Shown in pieces: positions 1 to 10,800 of a stretch of 64,000 bases of DNA. Below the pieces are notes generated by a model. The model saw nothing but the letters and a program-made list of their open reading frames with translations, was not told where the DNA came from and ran no database searches. Origin of the DNA: Locusta migratoria (taxonomy: Eukaryota; Arthropoda; Insecta; Orthoptera; Acrididae). Position numbers and translations under genes: made by a program. Location: assembly GCA_026315105.1 (NCBI GenBank), contig CM048744.1:360717168-360781167 (forward strand). Reading direction: 5' to 3'. Each line of letters starts with the position of its first letter. Position 1 is the first letter of the stretch.

Positions 1-60
1 TTTCAGGTAGGTACTATAATACAATTATGTTCGTTACTTTTTTATTGTTAGATGAGAAAC

Positions 61-375
61 GGTCAGACAGAAAGAACAAAAATATTTAGAAAGTATTGAA
101 ATGTATCTATGGAGAAGAATGGAGAAAGTAAAATGGACCGAAAGAATTAGAAATGAGGTATTGAGCACGTTATGAGTGGAAAAGAACTTCATGAGGATTA
201 TACAGAAGAGGGAAACAACTTGGGTGGGACACATATTACGCGCGAACTGTCTGCTGCAGAGCTGCACAGGATAGTGGACAGAAAAGTAGAAGGAAAAAGA
301 GAGACAGGAAGAAGAAGGTTTGGTATGTTAACAGATGTGAAGAAAGGAAGAAGCAAATTATGGACTTTCAGTTGA
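61..375 (+). pseudogene. LINE 3' ORF tail remnant (C-terminal domain of an RTE/BovB-type RT protein)
   Basis: Read in plus-strand frames, the segment shows the C-terminal tail typical of RTE-like LINE proteins. A WRRMEKVKWTERIRNE stretch is followed by a garbled WVGHI-like segment and then VEGKRETGRRRFGML, the usual basic GRxRRR patch. Frames change at least once and there are internal stops, so it is a decayed copy. The catalytic RT region is absent; the element is truncated at the window edge or upstream. The tail motifs are seen directly; clade assignment is inferred from resemblance to the better preserved RTE-like copies further along. Confidence 0.6.
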
Positions 376-852
376 TACCTGTGTGAGGGCAGATTTTCTG
401 AAAGAAGGAGTTCAGGGATAACTTTTGTAAAGCTCCTGTTTGTAACTTCATCTTGCAAAACTTTTCAAAGAAGTTGTTTTGCACCCGACAGAAAGACAAC
501 AACGAGAAACTCTGTAATGTTGGAGCGCTAGTGTGTCTAAATGGAGTATTCGGCCGAAAAAAGAAATAAACAAATAAGAAGAAAACACGTGGTTGTGACG
601 TCAGCCGCAGAGTTGTCAAACGTAGGTGTGAAATGATTCAAGACGATCTTCACAATCTGCAACATATCCACGACAGCGTTCGACAGGACTTTTGTGACGT
701 CATTAACCCACCTTACACTTCAAGTGAAATTCTGAACTCTGGCCCTTTTTCGGTACGTCTGAAACTTGCTGTTTGAAGTGTCGCCGAAACCAACAGTGAC
801 GTCGTAGGGCGACAAGTTTTTGCCCCATTATAGAGCAACATTGTAGGCACCA
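376..852. other. No recognisable feature
   Basis: Mixed-composition intergenic sequence between two LINE remnants. I see no long frame, TIR or tRNA-like box. Confidence 0.5.
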
Positions 853-1887
853 TTGACTCAAATTCCAAACTTCAGTATGGCAATGGAAATAATTAAATGT
901 CTGGAAGATCTAAAAGTGTCCCACTATTTGGTTGACAGTATGAAGATGCTATATGGAACATGTAATGATAGTGCGCAAATAGGACATGGCAAAGAGACAA
1001 AGAGAGGAGTTCAGCATGGAAATGGCTCGTCACCACTTTTATCAATGTAATGGATAGAATTCTAAAATACGGAAGCTGTAGATGAGTCAAGAGCATTGGT
1101 ATTTGCAGATGATGAAATATGGGGGGAACAGAAACAAAAGTACAGGAGAGACTAACTACTTGGGATAGTAAATTTAAGAAATTTATCGTTAAGGTCGGCA
1201 AGACCAAGACAGTTGGGATGAGCATAAACAGAGAGGAAACAAGTTCAAATATATATATTTAGAAACAACAAAAGTTGAATCAGTTTCTCACTTTCAGTAC
1301 TCGGAAGTATGTTCTCCAAGGACAACTCCATCAAACAAGAAATCCTAAACCGGACACAGAAAGCATCAAATTTTTACAAAAAGTTATAAACTAAATTAGG
1401 AACAAGAAAATACCTCTGGCAGCGATCTTAACGTTGTATCCTACTTCCTTTGCCTCAGTCCTTATGTATGACATGGAAACATGTATATTGTTAAAATCAA
1501 TTACTGCAGAGAATTCAAGCAAAAAAAAAATGAGATTTACCATGAGTATGAATCAAAGTAGCAGGAGAGACAGTATAAGAAATTAGATCCCTAGAGAAAA
1601 ATTTGATATCAGGGTTTCTGTCGCCAACATCCTGGCCAAATGAAAAGTACATTGATACGGCCATGTAATGCACCAGAACAGCTAAAAAATATTTCAAACT
1701 AGACGTGGGAGGAAAAAGACAAAGAAGAGGGTCAAGAATACCATGGATAGAGACAGTACGATCAGAAGTGGAGAAGGACGGTTTTTACTCAGGTGACGTA
1801 CAAGACCAAATGTTGTATCAAGATCGGAAAAGTTGGAGAGCGCTTGCTAGCCACACCAGGAAAATTGGATATGGTAAATTATTTTGA
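853..1887 (+). pseudogene. Decayed LINE reverse transcriptase and C-terminal tail
   Basis: A plus-strand remnant of a second LINE in the same orientation as the one at 61-375. It shows an RT motif of the GVxQGxxxSP type (RGVQHGNGSSPLLSM, near 1000-1047), then a catalytic-box remnant ALVFADDEIWG with FADD at 1102-1113. The C-terminal basic tail follows at 1705-1887 (RRGSRIPWIETVRSEV, then QDRKSWRALA). The line is broken by several stops and frame changes. The endonuclease domain is missing, so the copy is 5'-truncated. Similar end motifs occur in RTE/BovB-type proteins, but the copy is diverged and the clade is inferred. Confidence 0.6.
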
Positions 1888-2081
1888 TGATGCATAACAA
1901 TGCCAGACAATTAGGGGTTTTGAAAAGAGACACGTTAGTTGTGTCACACAAAACTACTTTTAGGAAAAGAAAAAAATCCACTACAACTCAAACTCGATTT
2001 TTGCCCCTTTGCCGTTTTAAAGATAGCAACTGGGAAAGATCACGTTTTTCTTGCTCTACTTGATACCCGCCTGAATTTAGT

Positions 2082-2085
<4 letters not shown>

Positions 2086-2129
<44 letters not shown>
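2086..2129. repeat. (CT)n microsatellite
   Basis: About 22 uninterrupted CT units. Apparent Leu-Ser or Arg-Glu reading frames across it are artefacts of the repeat. Confidence 0.95.
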
Positions 2130-2131
<2 letters not shown>

Positions 2132-2513
2132 ATAGCCATTTTCACCATCTTCGTTGTCATTACGAACTTCCTCGTCGTCGCAAAGATCTCGATCGTTGAT
2201 GACACTGTCAGATACATTGCATGGCAAAGAAGTGATGCATTCACCAGAAAATTTGCTCTGATATCGATTTAATTCCTTCCAAGTAGCATGACGTTGATAG
2301 GTATGTTAAGTGACCAGAGTTGCAATTAGTGTATCAGACAGGCCACCAGACTCTTTGTGTTAGTCCTGTTTAGTCTTGTTACCAGGACTGGCAGGCTATA
2401 TTATGGGCGCGAACAAGTGTTGTGTGATTGATGCCAACGACATGGAGATGCTACGTACTCTTGTGATATTGTTTCCAGACCATGACATAGTTTGAAATGT
2501 GCTTTGTTGTCAA

Positions 2514-2800
2514 AACTTCCTGGAAGATTAAAACTGTGTGCCAGACCAGGACTCAAACCAAGGACCTTTGCTTTTGTGGGCAAGGGCTATATAGAATGTT
2601 ATATACGAAAACGGCCCATCCTCACAGCTTTGCTTCCGCCAGTACCTCGCCTCCTACCGTTCAAATTTCACAAAAGTTCTGAGAACCTTGCATGACTAGC
2701 ACTCCTAAAAGAATGGTTATTCTGGACACGGAGCTTAGCCACAACATAGGGGATGTTTCCAGAATGAAATTTTTCTTCTCCATTGAGTGTTCGCTGATAT
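2514..2800 (-). repeat. tRNA-derived SINE, unit A (reverse orientation)
   Basis: The unit starts at CTTCCTGGAAGATTAAAACT and carries, in reverse orientation, a tRNA-like head with a B-box-like ACTCAAACC segment. A body with the words CAGCTTTGCTTCCGCCAGTA and GAACCTTGCA follows. The same words recur in reverse complement at 2970-3215, which defines the family from within the window. It is non-coding. Confidence 0.65.
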
Positions 2801-2965
2801 GAAACTTTCGTGGCAGATTAAACCCGTGTCCTAGATTGGAACTGAAATGCAGGATCTTTCCCTTTCACGATCAAGCGCTCTACTAACTGAGCTACAGAGC
2901 ACGCCCTATTGTCCGTTTCATATCTGCGCGCACTCTGCTGAAAAGTATGATTTCAGTCTGGAAAC
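2801..2965 (-). repeat. tRNA-derived SINE, unit B (reverse, partial)
   Basis: A second unit of the same family begins at GAAACTTTCGTGGCAGATTA. Its tRNA-like head contains ACTAACTGAGCTACAGAGC, the complement of an A-box. The body is truncated. It lies directly after unit A in the same orientation. Confidence 0.6.
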
Positions 2966-2969
2966 ATCT

Positions 2970-3215
2970 CCTTGGCTGTGTCTAAGCCTTCACTCCACAA
3001 TAACTTTTTTCTGGAGTGCTAGTCCTGCGAGGTTTGCAGAGGGAGGATTAGAAGGTAAGAGGCGAAACAATAGCCAAAGTAATGCTCTGCCGGGTAGAGA
3101 GTCGTGCTCGGGTAGCTCGTTATGCACATCACTTGCCCAAGAAAGGTAAAGGTCATGGGTGCGAATCCCAGAGGGGCACAAAAAGTTTCATATCAGCACG
3201 TACTCCAATTGTAAA
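2970..3215 (+). repeat. tRNA-derived SINE, unit C (forward)
   Basis: This is the reverse complement of the unit A arrangement: the body word AGTCCTGCGAGGTTTGCAG, then the tRNA-like head with GTGCTCGGGTAGCTCG (A-box region) and GGGTGCGAATCCCAG (B-box). It closes with AAAAGTTTCATATCAGC. With units A and B it forms an inverted cluster. Confidence 0.65.
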
Positions 3216-3768
3216 GTAAATATTTCAATGTAGTCCTTATTGCCGTCCTGCTTTTGAACTACTGGTCGCACTGAACAGTTATCTATGTGCTACTCGGATG
3301 TGACTTGAGTCAGTGGTGGATTGCAGGGGCATGTGACAGTCGGTATACGAATCATAACTTTCCGCACATCTAGCATATCTGCGCTTGCCTTCTGTGGTTA
3401 TAGTCTTCCTGAGAAGTTCTCTCATCATTAGTCCGAGACTACAGGCCGTTGGACTAGGAGGTACTGGTTCATGCTGCCATTAAACTCGCGACACAAATGA
3501 CTGTCTTCAGAGACGTTCCGTGACCAGGAAGCATGGACTGCTAATAAATGGCTTTTTATTACATTCAGCCATGAGTAGTGGTTCTCCACTAACCCGGATT
3601 AACCATCGTCGGCGAGTGTTAGAGCGATATTGGAAAAGGGCCCAAAGTCTTGGAGAGGCAGAACCGTGTTTCTCCTGGCAGCATTGTGTAGGTGAGCCAT
3701 CGCGTATGACAGCAGGTCATGGCTAGTGATCAGTAAAATAACTTTTACTGGCCAACGTTACATGATGT
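3216..3768. other. No recognisable feature
   Basis: Unassigned intergenic DNA. Short open frames here have no family resemblance that I can see. Confidence 0.45.
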
Positions 3769-5380
3769 TATTGCTGTGGTCTTCAGTCCGCAGACTAGTT
3801 TGATGCAGCTCTCCACACAAACCTGTCCTGTGCACGCCTCTTCATCTGAGAATACGTACGACAACCTACATCCTTTTGAATCTGCCTACTGTATTCGTCC
3901 CTCGGTCTCCCTCTACGATTTTTGCCCAACACACTTCCTTCTAATGCTATGTTGATGATTCCTTGATGTCTTAGAATGTGACCCACCAACCTATCCCTTC
4001 TCTTACTCAGGATATGCCAGAACTCCTTTTCTGCTCAAGTCTGTTGAGCACCTCCTCATTAATTACGTGATCTACACAACGTATCTTAATCATTCGTCTA
4101 TAGCACCACTTTTCGAAAGCTTCTATCATCTTTTTGTCTGAAGTCCTTATCGTCCACGTTTCACTACAATACAATGCTACACTCCAAACAAATGTTTTCA
4201 GAAAGGACTTCCTAATATTTAAACCAATATTGGATGTCAACAAATTTCGTGTCTTCAGAAACACTTTTCTTCCCATAGACATTCTGCATTTTACATCTTC
4301 TTTATTTCAGCCACCATAAATTATCTCGCTACCCAAATAACAAAACTCATCCACCACCCTTATCGTCTCATCACCCAATCTAATTCCTTCAGCATTCCCT
4401 GATTTTATGACGCTACATTCCATTACCCTCGTTTTACTCTTGTTAATGTTCATCTTATATCTTCCATTCAAGACACTTTCCATTCCATTTCACTGTTCTT
4501 CCAGGTCCTTTGCTGTCTCTGACAGAATTGCAATGTCATCAGCAAGCAGCAAGGTTTTTATTCCCTCTCTATGGACTTTAATTCCCTCTCCAAATTTCTC
4601 CTTACATTCCTTCACTGCCTGTTCAATGTACAGATTGAACAACATTGGGGAAAGGCTACAACCCTGTCTTACTCTCTTTCCAACCACTGCGACCCTTTCA
4701 TGCCCTTTGACTCTAATAATTGCTGTCTGGTTTTTGTACAAGTTGAATATCTTCGCTCCCTATATTTTTTATCCCTGATATCTTCAGAATTTGAAAGAGT
4801 GTTTTCCAGTCAACATTGTCGAAAGCTTTCTCCAGATCCACAAATGCTAAAAACGTAGTTTTCACTTTCCTTAACCTATCTCCTTGGATAAGTCGTATTG
4901 TATTTGCTCACATGTTCCTACATTTCTCCTAAATCCCAACTGATCTTCCCCAACGTCGGATTTCACCAGTTTTCTCATTCGTCTGTAAATAATTCGTGTT
5001 AGTATTTTGCAACCATGACTTGTTAAACTGATAGCTCTGTAATTTTCACATTTGTTTGAACTTGCTTTCTTCGGAATTGGAATCACTATATTGTTATTGA
5101 AATCTGAGAGTATTTCCCCTGTCTCATACATCTTGCATACCGGGTGGAAGAATTTCTTCATGACTGGGTCTCCTAAGCGTAATAGCAGCTCAGACGGAAC
5201 ATCATCTACTCCAGGGGCCTTGTTTCTACCCAAATCTTTTAGTGCTCTATAAAATTCTTTACAGGGTATCTTCCTCTATGTCGTCCTCCATTTCTAGAAT
5301 ACTGCCTTCAAGTTTATTTCCTTTGTACAGGCATTCTATATATTCCTTACATCTTTTAGCTCTCCCTTCTTTGCTTAGTA

Positions 5381-6218
5381 GGGGAAGGTCGGGTAGCCCC
5401 GGACGGCGAGTAACCGCGGACGTTTCAATTTCTAAGAAACCAAGCACGTTTCGCTGGCAAGACTGCTTTTGAAATGCGCGCCCTGTGGAGTAAAAATACA
5501 TGTAAGTCAGTTGTGGCGTAGGTTCCGAGCGAGCTACTCGCAACGGTGAATTTGGTTCGCGCAATAATTTTTCGTCGTTCCTGTTTAACTTCGTTGGCGG
5601 TTTTCACCCATAAGAAGAGTTTTTGAAATTAGCATTTGATCTTGCAGAAGCTCTGAAAATCCCTCATAGATTTAATAAGGAGAAGGGTCAACTCCATTTA
5701 AAAAAAGGTTTAGAAGAGAGACAGAAAAGGAAATGCAATAAAAAGAACAAGCCGAAAAAACAAAAAAACGCAAATGCACTAAAGAAACGTTTATGGCAAA
5801 GACAAATATTCAGTCTCTCCGAAGAGGATCAAGGAAAAGAGACAGAATGCATCACATGTGGAGAAATCTTCGAAGAAGACTGTATTCAGTGCTATAACTG
5901 CAAGGACTGGTACCGTGAAAACTTATTTTATGTAGATGCTTGAGATATTTATTACAATTGTATGTTTTCAAGGCCAAGAAACAAGTGGAGTACCACTGAA
6001 TGCTGTGTCCGGGGCTACCCTCCAAATTTTTTAGTGCCAATAAACTGATTCAAAAGTTTAAGATAATTCATAAAAAATTATTATCTATGCTTAGTTCTTA
6101 GTGATATGACTAAAGATGTTACTGGTTTCATTTTACGATGAAAGTTAACACAGAAAAATTGTTTATTGTTGTTTTATTAGCAATTCATTTTTTTGTCCGT
6201 GGCTACCCGACCTTCCCC
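5381..6218 (+). mobile_element. pogo/Tigger-like (Tc1-mariner superfamily) deletion derivative
   Basis: The termini GGGGAAGGTCGGGTAGCC and its complement GGCTACCCGACCTTCCCC are perfect inverted repeats. They are flanked by TA on both sides (5379-5380 and 6219-6220), a TA duplication. The insertion interrupts an RTE-like LINE whose sequence resumes on each side. Inside, a plus-strand frame (5623-5943) carries a pogo-type N-terminal helix-turn-helix segment (LALKIPHRFNKEKG-like). This is joined through a lysine-rich linker to a C-terminal CxxC...CxxCxxW zinc-finger-like segment (ECITCGEIF, QCYNCKDWY). The central DDE catalytic domain is absent, so the copy is non-autonomous. Confidence 0.85.
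5623..5943 (+). pseudogene. Internally deleted pogo-like transposase: HTH segment fused to C-terminal zinc finger
   Basis: About 106 codons are open. Residues 1-22 resemble the CENP-B/psq-type DNA-binding region of pogo transposases (LAFDLAEALKIPHRFNKEKG). Residues 25-60 are strongly basic (KKNKPKKQKN), as in nuclear localisation segments. Residues 77-100 hold paired cysteines, CITCGEIFEEDCIQCYNCKDW, resembling the PHD-like finger at the end of many insect pogo-family transposases. The DDE domain is missing. There is no strong start: the first codon in frame is TTG and the real N-terminus is probably lost. It could bind its own TIRs as a repressor, but that is speculative. Confidence 0.65.
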
Positions 6219-6639
6219 TACTGGTTTTCCATCTGAATTCTTGATACTCATACCGCTGCTTTTCTTGTCTCCAAATATCTCTTTTATTTTCCTGTAGGTG
6301 GTATCTATCTTTCCCCTAGTTATACATTATTCTACAGTCTTGCATTTCTACATGACGATGATTCTATTTTTCACGTATTACCTTACATGTGGCATTATCA
6401 TGGTGCCCTTTTCAAAAGAACAGTGCTCGCCTACATAGTATATGTTTGTCTATGAACAGTGTTCGTGATAATTATGCAGAATATTACGGACAAATCACAA
6501 CAGTTTAGGTCAGTGTACGTAAGGAGAGACAACGAGACATCAGATGTCCTGAAAGAGGGACGTAACATCATGTAAGGACTGCTCTGGTCCTGTAGACTGC
6601 AGTGAAACGCCGTGAAAGTGAGTCTAGAAGTCACTGGCA

Positions 6640-7000
6640 CTCCTTAAGACGCAGGTGACACCAAATCGTTTGCAGAGCGGCAGCCAGTTCCGATCTGTTT
6701 GTGGTGCAGGATCTATCGCACAGAGCCTGCTTGAAGTGGTTAAAATCTGGTGGCCATCTCATTCGTTAGAAGTCTGCATGTTCCTGCTACCATCCCCTGG
6801 CGTCGTGGGAGCTATGTGGCGGTGCGTTATCGTCTTGAAACACCACAAACAGTCAGGGTGATGGAAGGTCAAACATAGGTGGAGATGGTGTGCAGTCTTA
6901 TCATGTCGACTACACATCGACCAGCACAGCACTTCCAGAGCGACATTTAGCAGGTGTCGTAACACCCAAAAGTTGCAATAGGACGTGAGGTCAGACCCTA
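6640..7000 (-). pseudogene. Tc1-like transposase remnant (C-terminal DDE part)
   Basis: On the minus strand a frame reads VFQDDNAPPHSSHDAR (about 6850-6800), the Tc1 motif around the second catalytic Asp. It continues with WPPDFNHFKQ in place of the usual WPxxSPDLNPIE, then SELAAALQTIWCHL near 6670. Stops interrupt it and the third acidic residue is not recognisable. No TIRs were found around it. Confidence 0.55.
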
Positions 7001-7638
7001 TGGCCACCGCAAAGGCCAGTGACCTTTACAACACTGAAGTAACCAGCCACCTGAAAGCCACAGCACTCGAGAGCAGCAGTAAAAAGCATTGTTTGTTGTA
7101 CTTGCGATACATATAATTGTTTAATAGCAGTTTTCCTTCTGTTCCTCTTCAAGTATGACGTTAAGTACCTTTTGTACTTCCAAATAAACTTGTACTATTA
7201 ATTAGAATGTATGTTCTTCCTTCGCTTCCAAGTCCGCATCCTTATTGGTGTGCCAGAGGGTATGACATCCCCCAGTAGGTGACTCATCATATGGCCACGA
7301 GGATACACATCGGATGGACCAAAAGCAGCTCAACATACTGTGGACCATTCAAAATGCCGTTTGAGACCACAAGACACATACCACCGCCAGGATCCATCGA
7401 ATCATGTGGTCTGCATGTGATCCTTCTGGCCTCATGGCTTTGTACCATTGTTACAGAGTCCATTCCCAATGACAAATACAAGTTGTTGTCTCCCAATGAG
7501 GTTGTGTCAATAGTAGCACCTGTGTGGACATTCGCTCATATACCACATGGAACTCACGTTCCCATGAATTGTACATTAAGAAATGTGCCTAGAATATGCT
7601 CTGTTGACTGGAGCCCTGATTTGTTGCACTGTTGGTCC
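7001..7638. other. No assignable feature
   Basis: An open stretch of 137 codons at 7279-7692 on the plus strand, and its complement, lack any motif I recognise. It is probably old transposon sequence next to the Tc1 remnant. Confidence 0.4.
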
Positions 7639-8335
7639 TATATTACTATTGACGATCTACATTTACATCTATACTCTGCAAATCACATTTAAGTGCCTGG
7701 CAGAGGGTTCATTAACCACTATCATAACCTTTCTCTACTGGTAGAATTTACGACCTTAAGGTTTGACTGATTTATCGTGTAATTAAAGTTCAGCGTATTT
7801 ATTTTAGTGGTCATGTGTACTACTTCGCACTTTTCATAATTTAGTGTTAATTGACAATTTTCGAAACCATGTAGAAATTTTGTCTAAATCGCTTTGCAGT
7901 TGCTTTTGATCCTTTGTTGACTTCACTAACCGATAAACGACAGCTTCATCAACGAACAGTCTAAGGGAGCTATTCAGATTGTCTCCTAAATTGTTTATAA
8001 ACCCAAGGAAGAGTAGGAGACCTATAACACTTCTGTTTTACTCGATGAGGTACTGTCAATTACTACGAACTGTGTCCTTCCTGATAGGAAATAGTGAATC
8101 CAATCGCACAATTGGGGCGATATTCCATAAGCACGCAATTTCATTAGAAGCCGCTTGTGAGGTGCAGTGGCAAAGCCTTCCAGAAATATGGAATCGATTT
8201 GAGATCCCTTGTCGATGGCACTTATCACTTCACGTGAATAAAGGGCAATCTGTGTTTCACAAGAGCGATATTTTCTGAATCCATATTGACTATTGGTTAA
8301 TTGTTACAGAGGTCAGGTAGTTCATAATATTCGTG
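7639..8335 (-). pseudogene. Jockey-like LINE remnant, 3' part
   Basis: The 3' end on the minus strand is the word GATGTAGAT followed by the element end (plus-strand TCTACATTTACATCTATACT at 7650). Minus-strand blocks match the Jockey-type RT C-terminus: SLRLFVDEAV...R in the catalytic box region (near 7960), and DWIHYFLSGRTQFVVIDS upstream (8130-8050). Several frameshifts are present. The stretch 7741-7800 is an uninterrupted version of the site that piggyBac entered in the related copy at 38.57 kb. Confidence 0.75.
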
Positions 8336-8754
8336 AGTACGTGCGTACTTCTCGTGGCGAGCATGGGGCCCCGAGCTAAAGCAGTCTTCCTTCCTTCTTC
8401 ATTTCCCAGACTGCATTTGCTTCCCCCTCCCCTCCTTTCCTATCCTCACTCCTTCCCCTCCCCACCGGGGGACTGATAACCTCAGTAGTTTAGCCCCCCT
8501 AGCCCAACCAAACAACCCCAACCCTTTATTGTCTTTACTGATAACCAGTGATGAATTGTAAATATTATTATTACCTGCTACATATTGCATCGGCGAGTTT
8601 TGGGGGCATTTTGTCCCTGTACGTGCTAACACCGTTCGTCGTTGCAATCGTGGCGTCCCCTGGCCTTTATATCTCTGGCACGTCGTCTGCTTCGCCAATG
8701 GCGCGACTATCGATGTCTCAACGCCACCGTATCCACGGCAACCATAGGACTCTC
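8336..8754. repeat. Pyrimidine-rich low-complexity and unassigned sequence
   Basis: 8385-8530 is C/T-rich (CCCCCTCCCCTCCTTTCC and similar runs). It looks like part of a dispersed repeat, but no termini can be placed. Confidence 0.4.
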
Positions 8755-9173
8755 CAAGGAGGTTAGAATAAAGGGGGGTGGCATTATCTATGCAGAGCAA
8801 ATACGTCAGTTGAAGCCTGTCCGCCACCTTGGTCAGTGCTGGATTGCTATTTGTCCGTTAAAACTATGCGTTAAGTTGACCCTCTTACTGTTAATGCACT
8901 GGACTGACAGTCACTGCGAAGTGTGTACTTTCTTGAATAAATAGTAATAAATACTCAGCATATTATATTTGAAAACTTAATTTTAACGTCTAATTTGCAC
9001 TCGTTTAACACGTTGTACATCAAGGCAAAACCGTTGAACGGTTTATTTCTGTTTTAAATGACAAATAACATTAGCTCTACAATACGAACACTTCTCCAAA
9101 ACTTAGCAATACGGCGGAGGCAGGCTTCACTTTTTCAGCCTAAGGGCGTCTCCCTGTATTCTAACCTCCTTGG
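8755..9173. mobile_element. Short TIR-bounded element (MITE candidate)
   Basis: The outer sequences CCAAGGAGGTTAGAATA and TATTCTAACCTCCTTGG are perfect inverted repeats, with weaker inverted similarity further in. Both flanks contain GACTC, a possible 5-bp duplication. The interior is non-coding. An internal word, GTGGCATTATCTATGCAGAG, recurs with changes at 35833, so the family is present elsewhere in the window. Confidence 0.55.
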
Positions 9174-9560
9174 GACTCGCTGTATTTTATCTTTGATTTA
9201 GACTCTGTCTACGATTTGAATTTTATCATTATTATTACTTACACAATTTCTTTTTATTATTTAATACTTTCAATTTATTTTTATTAATGACATGGCAACT
9301 AAGTTTTATAGTTAAAAATGCTATTTTTATATCTATTATGGGTTATTTATAATTTTTATCTCATCTTTTACTGTATGACGCACCTCACTGGTTCACGATG
9401 TGCCGATGCTGCAGGCGACGGGCGAGGCATATCCTTTATAACGCACAGCGTTCTCTCGCTAGTTAGCAGTCGCCGCACGCTCATCGCCTGAACATCTACA
9501 GCGAGGTATATTGTTTTACTTAATTTTTTGGTCATATATGTAATATGTCGGAGCTATTAT
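9174..9560. other. No recognisable feature
   Basis: AT-rich non-coding DNA between two transposons. Confidence 0.4.
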
Positions 9561-9561
9561 A

Positions 9562-10205
9562 CCGGGTGAACAAAAAGTCAGTATAAGTTTGAAAACTTAA
9601 TAAATCACGGAATAATGAAGATAGGGAGATAAAAAGTTGACACATATGCTTGGAATGACAGGGGGTTTTATGCGGGATGGCGCTCCACCCCATATTGCTA
9701 GAAGCGTGAAAGATCTGTTGCGCGCGTCTTTTGGTGATGATCCGTGTGCTCAGCCGCTACTTTCGTCCTGCTTGGCCTCCCAGATCCCCAGACCTCAGAC
9801 CCTGCGATTATTGGCTTTGGAGTTACCTGTCGCAATTGTATCGTGATCGACCGACGTCTCTAGGGATGCTGAAAGACGACATCCGACGCCAATGCCTCAA
9901 CGTAACTCCGGACATGCTTTACAGTGCTGTTCACAACTACAGCTATTGTTGAGGAATAATGGTGAACATATTGAGCATTTCCTGTGATGAGCATCATCTT
10001 TGCTTTGTCTTAATTTGTTATGCTAATTATTTCTTTTCTGATCAGATGAAGCGCCATCTGTCGGATATTTTTTCAACCTTTTTTTTTATTTTTCTAATAA
10101 AACCCCATGGCATTCCAGGCATGTGTGTCAATTTTTACCTCTCTATCTTCATTATTCCGTGATTTATCGAGTTTTCAAATTTACACTGACTTTTTGATCA
10201 CACGG
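9562..10205 (+). mobile_element. mariner/Tc1-superfamily element with long TIRs, internally deleted
   Basis: It starts CCGGGTGAACAAAAAGTCAG and ends CTGACTTTTTGATCACACGG. The inverted repeats continue inward for roughly 95 bp, including AATCACGGAATAATGAAGAT. TA flanks both ends (9560-9561 and 10206-10207). Only the C-terminal part of the transposase remains between the TIRs, so this is a non-autonomous derivative with well preserved ends. Confidence 0.8.
9637..9952 (+). pseudogene. DDE transposase C-terminal fragment
   Basis: Two overlapping plus-strand frames (9637-9846 and 9731-9952) together carry the second-Asp motif FMRDGAPPHIARSVKDLL, then RYFRPAWPPRSPDLRPCDYW, the PDLxPCDYW signature. 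The tail is LKDDIRRQCLNV...AVHNY. A frameshift lies at about 9730-9770. The N-terminal DNA-binding domain and first Asp are gone. The frame opens inside the left TIR, which shows that the deletion joined TIR directly to DDE sequence. Confidence 0.75.
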
Positions 10206-10295
10206 TATGTTGTTCCTGTTTCCCTCTTTAGCATATTGACTTTTACTTTACAGACGAATCGGTCTGATGATGATCTCAGAATAGATCGCAACCGG

Positions 10296-10800
10296 TCACC
10301 CTGTTATCAAATAAATTATAACATTTTGCTGATGTGACTTATTTTCATTCTGAACATAATACCTCAAACGTGGCTCAGTTGCGGGCATTTCCAGACAGTG
10401 TGCTGGCCAGCGAAGTTGCTGCACGTCTTGCAGAGAACGCTGGGATTCACGCACAGTGTGTGGGCGGGCATTATCCTGTTGGAACAACACATCTTAATTT
10501 TCCAAGAATGGCAAAAGATCAGGTCTTGCAACATTCTGAATGAGGGTTTTATCTTATCACACCACAGACCATAAGCTTAGGGTTTGGGCCAGCGTGTCAT
10601 GGACAAATGCACAGTACGAAACAGCATTCGCCATGTCTACATTGTACACGCAACCAATCATCACTTGCAAACAGGCACAATCTGCTTTCCTCGCTGAAGA
10701 TCACGGTCCGCCATTCTATCTCCCAACTGATCGGCTGATGGCACCATTATAGCCGTGCACTTGGATGCTGTCGAGTGAGCTACGGGCCTGTAGTCTCACG
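10296..10800 (-). pseudogene. Tc1-like transposase remnant
   Basis: The minus strand reads FSDESRFCLFASDD-like sequence (about 10700-10640, with frame changes), then MLFQQDNARPHTVRESQRSL (10490-10430), the second catalytic region, and LRWPAHCLE in place of LPWPARSPD. No intact TIR pair could be placed. It is a decayed copy. Confidence 0.65.

Larger units (their letters stand above)
3769..6355 (-). pseudogene. RTE-like LINE, degenerate copy (split by a pogo-like insertion)
   Basis: Minus-strand copy of the same family as the 14.2-17.5 kb element. Its 3' end carries the family word GTGGTCTTCAGTCC. Reading 5' to 3' on the minus strand, the fragments show AFxxNKAPGVDDVPSEL-type RT sequence (about 5233-5150), IPIPKKASSNKCENYRAISL, GVRQGCSLSP replaced by RVRQGCSLSPMLFNLY (near 4675), LADDIAILSE (near 4530) and a tail GRPRDEYSRQIQKDVG (near 3900). 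Frameshifts and stops separate these blocks. The 5' part resumes beyond a transposon insertion, at 6221-6355, and the endonuclease domain is lost. It is older than copies 1 and 2, as judged by divergence. Confidence 0.85.

Noticed and set aside
1988..2227. Frame with an Arg-Glu repeat
   Set aside because: It is the translation of the (CT)n microsatellite, not a protein.
7279..7692. 137-codon plus-strand gene
   Set aside because: No motif; its end overlaps the 3' terminus of a Jockey-like LINE.
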